Source: Paracoccus rhizosphaerae
Lineage (GTDB): Bacteria > Pseudomonadota > Alphaproteobacteria > Rhodobacterales > Rhodobacteraceae
NCBI RefSeq assembly: GCF_026162645.1
Contig: NZ_JAOTBE010000041.1
Coordinates: 1 to 32,152, forward strand
DNA length: 32,152 bases
Direction of reading: 5' to 3'
Shown: positions 25,266-32,152 of the stretch, one piece after another
Layout: each line of letters starts with the position of its first letter
Numbering within the stretch: the first letter of the stretch is position 1
Notes under the pieces: generated by a model
What the model saw: the letters and a program-made list of their open reading frames with translations, nothing else
What the model was told of the DNA's origin: nothing
Databases searched by the model: none
Program-made: the position numbers and the translations under genes

Positions 25266-27065
25266 ATGACCGAGCTGTCCCTCATCCGCAATTTCTCGAT
25301 CGTGGCGCATATCGACCACGGCAAGTCCACCTTGGCCGACAGGCTGATCCAGTTGACGGGAACTGTCGCCGAACGCGACATGAAGGCCCAGATGCTGGAC
25401 AGCATGGACATCGAGCGCGAGCGGGGCATCACAATCAAGGCGAACACCGTCCGCATCGCCTATCCGGCGCAGGACGGGCAGACCTATGTGCTGAACCTGA
25501 TCGACACGCCGGGCCACGTGGACTTCGCCTATGAGGTCAGCCGGTCGATGCGTGCCGTCGAAGGGTCGCTGCTGGTGGTGGACGCCACCCAGGGGGTCGA
25601 GGCGCAGACGCTGGCCAACGTCTATCAGGCGATCGATGCCAATCACGAAATCGTGCCGGTCCTGAACAAGATCGACCTGCCGGCGTCCGAGCCCGATCGG
25701 GTGAAGGCGCAGATCGAGGACGTGATCGGCATCGACGCGTCCGAGGCGATCCCGATCTCAGCCAAGACGGGCCTGGGGATTCCCGACGTTCTGGAAGCCA
25801 TCGTCAAGCGGCTGCCGGCGCCCAAGGGCGACCGGAGCGCGCCCTTGAAGGCGATGCTGGTCGACAGCTGGTACGACGCCTATCTGGGCGTCGTCGTGAT
25901 GATCCGCGTCATGGACGGCGTGATCCGCAAGGGCGACCAGGTCAAGATGATGCAGACCGGCGCGACCTATCGGTTGGACAAGCTGGCCGTGCTGACGCCC
26001 GCGATGCGCGACATCGAGGAACTGGGGCCGGGCGAGATTGGCGTTTTCACCGCATCGATCAAGCAGGTCCGCGACACGCGCGTAGGCGACACGATCACGC
26101 ACGAGAAGAAGCCCGCAGACCGCGCACTGCCGGGCTTCAAGCCTGCGCAGCCGGTGGTCTTCTGCGGGCTGTTCCCTGTGGACGCCAACGACTTCGAACC
26201 GCTGCGCGACGCGATCGAGAAGCTGGCGCTGAACGACGCGTCCTTCAGCTATGAGATGGAGACCTCGGCCGCGCTTGGCTTCGGTTTCCGCTGCGGCTTC
26301 CTGGGGCTTTTGCATCTGGAAGTAATCCGCGACCGGCTGGAGCGCGAATACGATCTGGACCTGATCACCACCGCGCCCTCGGTTGTCTTCAAGCTGCATA
26401 TGCGCGACGGAGAGGTGCGCGACCTGCACAACCCCGCCGACATGCCCGACCTGACGCTGGTCGACCATATCGAAGAGCCGCGCATCAAGGCCACGATCAT
26501 GGTGCCGGATGAATTTCTGGGCGACGTGCTGAAGCTGTGCCAGGACCGCCGCGGCATCCAGATGGACCTAACCTATGCCGGCAGCCGCGCCATGGCGGTC
26601 TATGACCTGCCGCTGGCCGAGGTGGTGTTCGACTTCTATGACCGGCTTAAGTCGGTTACCAAAGGCTATGCCAGCTTCGATTACCAGATCAGCGAATACC
26701 GCGAGGATTACCTGGTCAAGATGTCGATCCTGGTGAACGACGAACCCGTGGACGCGCTGTCGATCATGGTGCATCGCGACCGTGCCGAAAGCCGCGGCCG
26801 CGTGATGGTCGAGAAGCTGAAGGATCTGATCCCGCGGCACATGTTCAAGATCCCGATCCAGGCGGCTATTGGCAGCCGCGTGATCGCGCGCGAGACCCTG
26901 TCGGCGATGCGCAAGGACGTGACGGCCAAGTGCTATGGCGGCGACGCGACGCGGAAGAAGAAGCTGCTGGAAAAGCAGAAGGCCGGCAAGAAGAAGATGC
27001 GCCAGTTCGGCAAGGTTGAGATCCCGCAGACCGCCTTCATCCAGGCGCTGAAGATGGACAGCTGA
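25266..27065 (+). CDS. lepA: Elongation factor 4 (LepA)
   Basis: Ribosome-bound translational GTPase, 599 residues, full length. The G1 motif is AHIDHGKST (14-22), followed by [14 protein letters not shown] (switch region), the G3 DTPGH, the G4 NKID ([12 protein letters not shown]) and the G5 SAKTG. Domain II and the EF-G-like domains follow, including the [18 protein letters not shown] region and [17 protein letters not shown]. The C-terminal LepA-specific domain ends in [20 protein letters not shown] and ALKMDS. No Shine-Dalgarno sequence is obvious before the ATG at 25266. A convergent hypothetical gene starts its stop 24 bp downstream, with no hairpin in between. Confidence 0.99.
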   Translation: MTELSLIRNFSIVAHIDHGKSTLADRLIQLTGTVAERDMKAQMLDSMDIERERGITIKANTVRIAYPAQDGQTYVLNLIDTPGHVDFAYEVSRSMRAVEGSLLVVDATQGVEAQTLANVYQAIDANHEIVPVLNKIDLPASEPDRVKAQIEDVIGIDASEAIPISAKTGLGIPDVLEAIVKRLPAPKGDRSAPLKAMLVDSWYDAYLGVVVMIRVMDGVIRKGDQVKMMQTGATYRLDKLAVLTPAMRDIEELGPGEIGVFTASIKQVRDTRVGDTITHEKKPADRALPGFKPAQPVVFCGLFPVDANDFEPLRDAIEKLALNDASFSYEMETSAALGFGFRCGFLGLLHLEVIRDRLEREYDLDLITTAPSVVFKLHMRDGEVRDLHNPADMPDLTLVDHIEEPRIKATIMVPDEFLGDVLKLCQDRRGIQMDLTYAGSRAMAVYDLPLAEVVFDFYDRLKSVTKGYASFDYQISEYREDYLVKMSILVNDEPVDALSIMVHRDRAESRGRVMVEKLKDLIPRHMFKIPIQAAIGSRVIARETLSAMRKDVTAKCYGGDATRKKKLLEKQKAGKKKMRQFGKVEIPQTAFIQALKMDS

Positions 27066-27088
27066 AGGGTTGCAGTGCGGCGCGGGCT

Positions 27089-27472
27089 TCAGTGGTTGAA
27101 GAACGGGATCTCGATGCGGCAATGGGCCGAGACCGCTTGTCCGATCGAAATAGACCCGTCCCGAGGCCCTGCGCCGAATTGTGACAGACCAGCGCCCTCG
27201 GCCTTGTTCGACTGATCCAGCGTGAAGAGGATGCCATCTCCTGCGCCGCGCGGCTTGGGGCTGGCACGCCAGAGCCGCGTCGTCACAGGCAGGTCGAGCG
27301 CCCGCTGCGCAAAGTCGCCGGCGGCGCACCAATAGTCGGTGTCCATCTTGCCGCTGTCGAACGGCACCCCGATCTCGGTGGTGCCGACCTGCACCGCCTC
27401 CATTCCGTTCCGCGCCAGGAACGCAGCGGCGGGCGACGGAGCAAGCAGAAGCAGGATCGCAAGCAGGCGCAT
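27089..27472 (-). CDS. Secreted hypothetical protein
   Basis: A 127-residue protein with a Sec signal (MRLLAILLLLAPSPAAA, cleavage before FLARNG). The mature part has two cysteines (YWCAAGDFAQRAL and AHCRIEIPFFNH) that could form a disulphide. No family recognised. AAAGG seven bases before the ATG at 27472 supports the start. It is on the opposite strand to lepA and separated from the entericidin-like gene by 173 bp, so it may be a single gene. Confidence 0.72.
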   Translation of the reverse strand: MRLLAILLLLAPSPAAAFLARNGMEAVQVGTTEIGVPFDSGKMDTDYWCAAGDFAQRALDLPVTTRLWRASPKPRGAGDGILFTLDQSNKAEGAGLSQFGAGPRDGSISIGQAVSAHCRIEIPFFNH

Positions 27473-27603
27473 GGGCGTGCCTTTAAGATGGGTTGGGGAC
27501 GATCATCCCACCTTGTTCCCGTCGGCGCAACAGGTCGTATCAATACCTTGCCGGCTGTAAGGCGGGTCGCCGGCTCCGGGCCAAGGATGCATTCAAATGA
27601 GAA

Positions 27604-27625
27604 CCCCGGAGCGGACGCTCCGGGG
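27604..27625 (-). terminator. Rho-independent terminator of the entericidin-like gene
   Basis: CCCCGGAGC (27604-27612) and GCTCCGGGG (27617-27625) form a perfect 9-bp stem with a 4-base loop, 20 bases beyond the minus-strand stop at 27646. On the minus strand it is followed by TTCTCATTT, a fair T-rich tail. The rest of 27473-27645 shows no gene. Confidence 0.75.
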
Positions 27626-27645
27626 CCAGTTCAAGGCGGCGCTGC

Positions 27646-27792
27646 TTACAGGCCGGCCTGAACCTCGGCGCTTTCCTCCTGCACCACCTGTCCGGCGGTC
27701 GACAGGTCGCGGCCCGCGCCCTGCACTGTCTCGCAGGCCGCCAGCGCAAACATCGCCAGAACGGCGCTCAGTCCCAGGATTTTCTTCTGCAT
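27646..27792 (-). CDS. Entericidin A/B-family lipoprotein
   Basis: A 48-residue lipoprotein: MQKKILGLSAVLAMFALAAC gives a lipoprotein signal with lipobox LAAC (C20). It is followed by ETVQGAGRDLSTAGQVVQEE, the compact amphipathic C-TVQG-GRD-G pattern of entericidins. In E. coli the ecnA/ecnB pair acts as an antidote/toxin in stationary phase; alphaproteobacteria often carry a single member, as here. AAAGGAG eight bases before the ATG at 27792 fixes the start. A good terminator lies downstream. Confidence 0.9.
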   Translation of the reverse strand: MQKKILGLSAVLAMFALAACETVQGAGRDLSTAGQVVQEESAEVQAGL

Positions 27793-27853
27793 CTCGTGAT
27801 CTCCTTTGCCAACCATCTGAGTTTGCAACGCAACCTGCTGCAGCAGGTTCCCG

Positions 27854-28237
27854 TCAAAATGCGACGCCGGACCACAGGCAGATGTTTGCATAAGGCGTGA
27901 ACTCTCCGGTCCGGACCACGGCGAGAGCCCCGGCTGATTTGCGCTTGAAGTCGTCATGCGAGGCACGGTCAAGGGTGCCGATCTGCCGGGTCGCAAATTG
28001 TTTGACCAGGTCCGCCGGGGCCTCGGTCGCCAGAAGTGAGCGTTCGACCACCATCTCGGACAGGATCGCGTCCAGCACGTCGAAGATGCCGGGGACCCCG
28101 CGGGTGACGGCGAGATCCACGCATTCGACGCCGCGCGGCACGGGCAGGCCGGCATCGCCGATGACGATCAGATCGCCATGACCCAGTCCAGCGATCAGCC
28201 CGGACAGCCGCGAATGCAGAAGTTGCCGTCGTTTCAT
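27854..28237 (-). CDS. rbsD: D-ribose pyranase
   Basis: A 127-residue RbsD/FucU mutarotase that interconverts the pyranose and furanose forms of ribose so it can be phosphorylated. The N-terminus GLGHGDLIVIGDAGLPVP has the conserved H20 and D28 found in E. coli RbsD; the C-terminal VVRTGEFTPYANICLWSGV matches the family end, which includes the substrate-contact Tyr and Asn. AGGAG lies before the ATG. It is nine bases after the stop of the M19 dipeptidase and is the last gene of the pepF-GNAT-M19-rbsD run. No ribose ABC transporter or ribokinase gene accompanies it. Confidence 0.9.
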   Translation of the reverse strand: MKRRQLLHSRLSGLIAGLGHGDLIVIGDAGLPVPRGVECVDLAVTRGVPGIFDVLDAILSEMVVERSLLATEAPADLVKQFATRQIGTLDRASHDDFKRKSAGALAVVRTGEFTPYANICLWSGVAF

Positions 28238-28246
28238 CTGAAGCTC

Positions 28247-29428
28247 CTATCTTTGCGGCAGCGTCTCGGCCAGATAGGCCATCATGTTGCCACCCATGAC
28301 CTTAGCGATCTGGCTGTCCGACAGCCCGCGATCCATCAAGGCCTGAGTCAGCGCCGGAAGATGCGCGGCGTCGAAGGGCGCGTCGACCGATCCGTCCCAG
28401 TCAGAACCGAGCGAGACGTGATCCTCGCCCACCACCTCAATCGCGGCGGCGATGGCTTCGGCCACGTCAGCGGGGGTACGTCCGCAGACGACGTCGGACC
28501 AATAGCCGATGCCGATCAGCCCGCCGGCCTGCGCGATACGGGCCATCATGTCGTCGTCCAGGTTTCGCGGGCCGGGGCAGTGGCTGCTGATTCCGGTATG
28601 CGACAGCACGGGGCGGGCGCCGGGGATGGCTAGCACGTCCTCGACCATCTGCGGCGCGGCGTGGGTAAGGTCGATGATCATGCCAAGCTGCATCATGCGG
28701 TCGATCACCTGCCGGCCGAAATCCGACAGTCCGGCGCCGCTGCCGCCTTCGCCATGCAGGCTGCCGCCAAGCTCGTTGTCGAAAAAATGCGTCAGGCCCA
28801 TCAGTCGGAAGCCTGCGTCGTATAGCCCGTCAAGCTTATCCAGGTCGCCTTCCAGGGGATGCCCACCCTCGGACCCAAGGATGGCACCAAGCACGCGCTG
28901 CCCGCCGGCTCGCGCTGCCAGAAGCTGCGCCAGATCCCCCTGCGTCCTGATGATGCGCAGCTGATGCGGGGCGCGGCGGGCCGCGTCCTCCAGCGCCTCG
29001 GCCTGCACCAGTGCCCGTTCGTAGAGCGAGAACCACGCTTTCGGCGGGCGGAGCTGACCGACGAACAGGGGCGTGATGTTGTCGCCGCTGGCGGCGCTGT
29101 TCTGGTCGTAGTTCTGGCCGCGCGGGCTTTTCGTCACCGTCGTGAAGACCTGCACGGCCATGTTGCCGTCCAGCAGGCGCGGCACGTCCGTGTGACCGCG
29201 GTCGACGCGCGTCAGCAGGTCGCGATCCCACAGCAGAGAATCCGCGTGCCAGTCGTTGATCACCAGCTGCCGGTGCAGGGCGCGCGCCTCCTCGCTGACC
29301 GGCCAGCCCTCCTCGGGCATCGTCACGGGGTTCATCGACCGCTCGACATAGGCCGGGGCCAGCGCGAAAAACGCCACCAGCACGACGACGAAGACGACGG
29401 CAAGAGCCAGCAGGATGCGTTTCAGCAT
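28247..29428 (-). CDS. Membrane-anchored peptidase M19 (membrane dipeptidase)
   Basis: A 393-residue zinc dipeptidase with an N-terminal membrane helix (LALAVVFVVVLVAFFALAPA, about 7-26), so the catalytic domain is likely periplasmic. Metal motifs are INDWHADSL (H61, D63), the bridging Glu in LGSEGGHPLEGD, IDLTHAAPQM and PVLSHTGISSHCPGPRN. The C-terminal VSLGSDWDGSVDAPFD is the family GSD-x-DG block. The start at 29428 is chosen for its GGAG five bases upstream; an ATG at 29443 has none. Its first codons overlap the end of the GNAT gene. It is homologous to, but much diverged from, the soluble M19 gene at 19126-20175. Confidence 0.93.
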   Translation of the reverse strand: MLKRILLALAVVFVVVLVAFFALAPAYVERSMNPVTMPEEGWPVSEEARALHRQLVINDWHADSLLWDRDLLTRVDRGHTDVPRLLDGNMAVQVFTTVTKSPRGQNYDQNSAASGDNITPLFVGQLRPPKAWFSLYERALVQAEALEDAARRAPHQLRIIRTQGDLAQLLAARAGGQRVLGAILGSEGGHPLEGDLDKLDGLYDAGFRLMGLTHFFDNELGGSLHGEGGSGAGLSDFGRQVIDRMMQLGMIIDLTHAAPQMVEDVLAIPGARPVLSHTGISSHCPGPRNLDDDMMARIAQAGGLIGIGYWSDVVCGRTPADVAEAIAAAIEVVGEDHVSLGSDWDGSVDAPFDAAHLPALTQALMDRGLSDSQIAKVMGGNMMAYLAETLPQR

Positions 29429-29943
29429 TCGCTCTCCGAACATGGCGCGACGGCGGGGATGGTATCGTCCGCAGGCCGAAGGTCAAGGCGCAGGACGTGC
29501 TGAGGCCCCAAGTTTCCGCCCAGGTAGAGCTGTCCCTCATCGCGGAAGCCGGCCGAGAGATAGGTCGCGCGTGCGGCCGCGTTGATGGTGTTGACGGTCA
29601 GCACGCAGGTCCGCGCGTCGGGATAGGTCTGCCGCAGGTGGCGCCGAAGCTGCGCCATGGCCGCCTTTCCGATGCCGCGCCCCTGCTGCGCGCGGTCTAT
29701 CATGACGCCGCGCAGTCCCAGCTCTTTGGGACAGGCAAGGTTCATCCGCGCGGCATAGTCGCGGTCGATCTTGAAGAAGCCGACCGCGACCCCGTCCAGA
29801 CGGACCGCGTGAAAGTCGCAGCTTGGTTCGTCCGCGGCGAAGTGGCTGGCGATGCTGCCGCAAAAGGGCTCCTGCTCGGGCGCAACCGCGATGTGGCTGA
29901 CATCGTCGAAACGATCGCGCCCGAGCAGTGACAGGGTGATCAC
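29422..29943 (-). CDS. GNAT-family N-acetyltransferase
   Basis: A 173-residue acetyl-CoA-dependent acetyltransferase. The core shows ELGLRGVMIDRAQQGRGIGK, whose QGRGIGKAAM is the acetyl-CoA-binding Q/R-x-x-G-x-G/A motif A, then CVLTVNTINAAARATYLSAGFRDEG, the typical C-terminal N-x-x-A-x-x-x-Y-x-x-x-G-F block. The substrate is unknown. It overlaps the M3 peptidase upstream (ATGA, 29940-29943) and the M19 dipeptidase downstream, so the three are co-translated. Confidence 0.92.
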   Translation of the reverse strand: MITLSLLGRDRFDDVSHIAVAPEQEPFCGSIASHFAADEPSCDFHAVRLDGVAVGFFKIDRDYAARMNLACPKELGLRGVMIDRAQQGRGIGKAAMAQLRRHLRQTYPDARTCVLTVNTINAAARATYLSAGFRDEGQLYLGGNLGPQHVLRLDLRPADDTIPAVAPCSESEC

Positions 29944-31760
29944 GCCTCCAACGCCTCGAGCTGGTCGATGAAGCCCTCGATCATCGACAGGCCCTTGTTC
30001 CAGAAGGCCGGGTCCGAGGCATCAAGGCCAAAGGGCGCCAGAAGCTCCTTGTGGTGCTTGGACCCGCCCGCCTTCAGCAGATCGAAGTACTTCTGTTGGA
30101 AGTCCGGCAGCCCGTCTTCGTAGGCGGCATAGAGGGCGTTCACCAGACCATCCCCGAAGGCATAGGCATAGACGTAGAAGGGCGAATGCACGAAATGCGG
30201 CACATAGGTCCAGAAGGTCTCGTAGCCCGGCATGTATTCGAAGACCGGGCCCAGGCTCTCGTGCTGGACCTGCATCCAGATCGCGTTGATGTCGTCCGGG
30301 GTCAACTCGCCCTCGGCACGGGCGGCGTGCAGCCGGCATTCGAAGTCATAGAAGGCGATCTGGCGCACGACCGTGTTGATCATGTCCTCGACCTTGCCGG
30401 CCAGCAGCGCCTTTTTCTGCGCCGGATCGGTGGTCTTGGCCAGAAGCGCGCGGAAGGTCAGCATCTCGCCGAAGACCGAGGCGGTTTCGGCCAGCGTCAG
30501 CGGCGTCGAGGCCAGCAGTTCCCCCTGCGCAGCTGCAAGGCGCTGGTGGACGCCGTGACCGAGCTCATGCGCCAGCGTCATGACGTCGCGCGGCTTGCCC
30601 AGATAGTTCAGCAAGATATAGGGATGCGCCGTGGTCACCGTCGGATGGGCGAAGGCGCCGGGGGCCTTGCCGGGCTTCACGGCAGCGTCGATCCAGCCCT
30701 TGTCGAAGAATGGCTGCGCTAGATCGGCCAACTGGGGCAAGAAGCCGGCATAGGCGTCCATCACGGTCGCCTGCGCCTCGGGCCAGTCGATGCTGCGCGG
30801 CGACTCGGTCGGCAGGGGCGCGTTGCGGTCCCAGACCTGCAGCTTCTCCAAACCAAGCCACTTCGCCTTCATAGCATAATAGCGGTGCGACAGGCGCGGA
30901 TAGGCGGCGGTGACGGCGTTCCTTAGCGCCTCGACCACCTCGGGTTCAACGTGGTTCGACAGGTGCCGGCCGTATTGCGGCGTTGGCATCTTGCGCCACT
31001 TGTCCTCGATGGCCTTCTCTTTGGCGAGCGTGTTGTGGATGCGCGAAAACAGCCCGACATTCGCGGTGAAGACCGATGCCAGCGCCCGAGCACCGGCTTC
31101 GCGCCGGGTGCGGTCATGGTCGGTCAGAAGGTTCAGCGTGGCTTCCAGCCCAAGCGTCTCTCCCTCGACGTCAAAGGTCAGTGCGGCGGTGGTTTCGTCG
31201 AACAGGCGGTTCCAGGCGGCGGCACCCACGACAGAATTGTCGTGCAGGAACTGCTCCAGCTCGTCCGACAGCTGGTGGGGGCGCATCGCGCGCATCCGGT
31301 CGAAGACGGGCTTGTAGCGCGCGGGGCCGTCGGGCGCGGTGAAGACGGCCTGATACGTCTCATCCGGGATGCGGTTGAACTCCAGGCTGAAGAACACAAG
31401 CGGTGTCGTCAGGTCGGTAATCTTGCCCTGCAGGTCGCCCATCTGCTTGGCGCGCTGAGGATCGGTCGTGTTCTGGTAATAGCGCAGCCCGACATAGGAC
31501 ATGATGCGCCCGGCCAAAATGTCGATCTGTTCATAGCTGCGGATGCAGTCCAGCATCTGCGGCGGCGTCAGGTTGGCCAGTTTGCCCTGGTATGCGGCTG
31601 CGAAGTCCCGGACCATCCCGTCCAGCTTCTGGACGTCACCCGTCAGCTCGGGGCTGTCGGGGGCGGGGTAGAGGTCGGTCAGATCCCATTCGGGAAGGGT
31701 GCCGAAGTCGCCCTGGCTGCGCGCGGGCTCGGTTGCGTCAAAGGCGATCTTGCCTGCCAT
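29940..31760 (-). CDS. pepF: M3 family oligoendopeptidase (PepF-type)
   Basis: A 606-residue cytoplasmic zinc oligopeptidase, the usual length for PepF/M3B. The zinc motif is HELGH (398-402) in MTLAHELGHGVHQRLA, with the third ligand in the downstream TLAETASVFGE segment. Other family blocks are LPEWDLTDLYPAPDSPEL near the start and FVHSPFYVYAYAFGDGLVNA near the end. The start is placed at 31760, the second of two adjacent ATG codons, because AAGGA is then six bases upstream. It is the first gene of a four-gene run with GNAT, M19 dipeptidase and rbsD. Role: degradation of peptides released by proteases. Confidence 0.94.
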   Translation of the reverse strand: MAGKIAFDATEPARSQGDFGTLPEWDLTDLYPAPDSPELTGDVQKLDGMVRDFAAAYQGKLANLTPPQMLDCIRSYEQIDILAGRIMSYVGLRYYQNTTDPQRAKQMGDLQGKITDLTTPLVFFSLEFNRIPDETYQAVFTAPDGPARYKPVFDRMRAMRPHQLSDELEQFLHDNSVVGAAAWNRLFDETTAALTFDVEGETLGLEATLNLLTDHDRTRREAGARALASVFTANVGLFSRIHNTLAKEKAIEDKWRKMPTPQYGRHLSNHVEPEVVEALRNAVTAAYPRLSHRYYAMKAKWLGLEKLQVWDRNAPLPTESPRSIDWPEAQATVMDAYAGFLPQLADLAQPFFDKGWIDAAVKPGKAPGAFAHPTVTTAHPYILLNYLGKPRDVMTLAHELGHGVHQRLAAAQGELLASTPLTLAETASVFGEMLTFRALLAKTTDPAQKKALLAGKVEDMINTVVRQIAFYDFECRLHAARAEGELTPDDINAIWMQVQHESLGPVFEYMPGYETFWTYVPHFVHSPFYVYAYAFGDGLVNALYAAYEDGLPDFQQKYFDLLKAGGSKHHKELLAPFGLDASDPAFWNKGLSMIEGFIDQLEALEA

Positions 31761-31829
31761 CATCTGTCCTTTCTGTCGCTTGTCCCCGATTTGGACGTTG
31801 CGGGCCGCCCGCACAAGGTGCTGCCTTGA

Positions 31830-31960
31830 TCAGAGCCGGTCGAAGGCCCGCGCGTGACGGATCGCGCTGCCGGCCGGCAGGTCGCCATGGATCTGCAGTT
31901 CAGGGCCCGACCAAGGGGACTGCAGCGTCGCCGCCCGGAAGCCCGCCTTGCCATGGAAAG
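31830..31960 (-). pseudogene. 3' fragment of a gene apparently truncated by an IS
   Basis: On the minus strand an open frame ends at 31830 with a well-composed C-terminus: FHGKAGFRAATLQSPWSGPE followed by LQIHGDLPAGSAIRHARAFDRL. Codon use is typical of the neighbours for about 43 codons. Upstream of about 31960 the frame continues but becomes low-quality (Ser/Asn/Gln/Arg-rich), coinciding with the left flank of the IS. I do not recognise the protein family. The interpretation is that the insertion removed the 5' part; the exact junction (about 31958-31970) is an estimate. Confidence 0.45.
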
Positions 31961-32152
31961 TCCGGCCTGAACAACTCCTACCGTTTTGATTTGATGTGCT
32001 GAAGCCGCGGTTCTGCTCGCTTCGGATTGCGGGGTTTGGTATGCTCTGGCCAGAAACCCTGCAGTTTCCGGTCGCCGATGAAGCCCCATCCCCGCGCCCC
32101 TGAGCAGGATGACCTGCTCCGTCCACGATTAGTCGACATGATCGACACGCGC
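31961..32152 (+). mobile_element. Left end of an IS5-family-like insertion sequence (partial)
   Basis: The non-coding, less GC-rich stretch from about 31961 (CCGGCCTGAACAACTCC and onward) leads into a transposase start at 32078. Its left terminus is estimated from where the neighbouring minus-strand frame loses coding character. The terminal inverted repeat and target duplication cannot be confirmed because the right end is outside the window. Confidence 0.5.
32078..32152 (+). CDS. IS5-family-like transposase, N-terminal fragment
   Basis: The first 25 codons of a protein that runs off the window: MKPHPRAPEQDDLLRPRLVD then MIDTR. This matches the start of a group of IS5-type DDE transposases that open with a basic and proline-rich tail, then E/D-Q-x-D-L-L/F-R-x-R-L-x-x-x-I-x-x-R/K-H-E-L. 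The catalytic domain is beyond the edge. No strong SD is seen (GGTCGCCG precedes the ATG). Confidence 0.65.
   Translation, partial: MKPHPRAPEQDDLLRPRLVDMIDTR

Noticed and set aside
31760..32089. Upstream extension or alternative frame before pepF as a separate 109-codon gene
   Set aside because: It overlaps the pepF start region and the IS flank in another frame, has no ribosome-binding site and reads as low-complexity sequence.
1..32152. Possible CRISPR array, tRNA, rRNA or prophage module
   Set aside because: No regularly spaced repeats, no cloverleaf-like sequences with CCA ends and no phage structural genes were found on reading both strands. The only mobile DNA is the IS fragment at the right edge.

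Overview
The window is a high-G+C alphaproteobacterial chromosome segment, most likely Rhodobacteraceae and plausibly Paracoccus. The main pointers are: a C4-pathway 5-aminolevulinate synthase (hemA) with an Fnr/FnrL-type box upstream; recA preceded by the alphaproteobacterial SOS box GAAC-N7-GAAC and followed by alaS; GatB-type tRNA amidation; and dense gene packing with many ATGA stop/start overlaps. The genus call is inference from gene content, because no 16S or other marker search was possible.

Layout. About 113-814 (minus) is a decayed PhoQ-like sensor kinase. Positions 875-4763 hold a four-gene PotD/PotA/PotB/PotC-type ABC importer whose last permease carries a one-base frameshift. Converging on it (4760-6000, minus) are a TetR-like regulator and a P-loop small-molecule kinase in a two-gene operon. 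A sulfotransferase-like gene (6185-6802, minus) diverges from recA (7031-8104). Then come alaS with a translationally coupled DUF1330 gene (8282-11235), a class II glutamine amidotransferase (11295-12089), and gatB followed by a DUF4177 gene (12093-13967, minus).

From 14264 the order is: a transglycosylase-like lipoprotein, an M20 peptidase (minus), hemA, a RodZ-like membrane HTH protein, an M19 dipeptidase (minus), an ABM-domain protein and a ParA-like ATPase. These are followed by a minus-strand set (class III sirtuin, small secreted protein, HMA metal-binding protein) and a plus-strand HAD hydrolase/DMT transporter pair, a DJ-1/PfpI protein and lepA. The last block (27089-31760, minus) has a secreted hypothetical protein, an entericidin-like lipoprotein, and the operon M3 oligopeptidase - GNAT - membrane-anchored M19 dipeptidase - ribose pyranase. 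At the right edge an IS5-like element begins and appears to interrupt a minus-strand gene.

Functionally this is mostly ordinary housekeeping: translation (alaS, gatB, lepA), DNA repair (recA), haem synthesis (hemA), envelope maintenance and peptide turnover (four peptidases of families M3, M19 x2 and M20). I see no tRNA or rRNA genes, no CRISPR array, no prophage module and no convincing undescribed system. The most notable points are the broken sensor kinase, the frameshifted permease, the IS insertion at the right edge, the regulatory boxes of recA and hemA, several near-perfect intergenic hairpins, and two convergent gene pairs that share a CTAG double stop codon.
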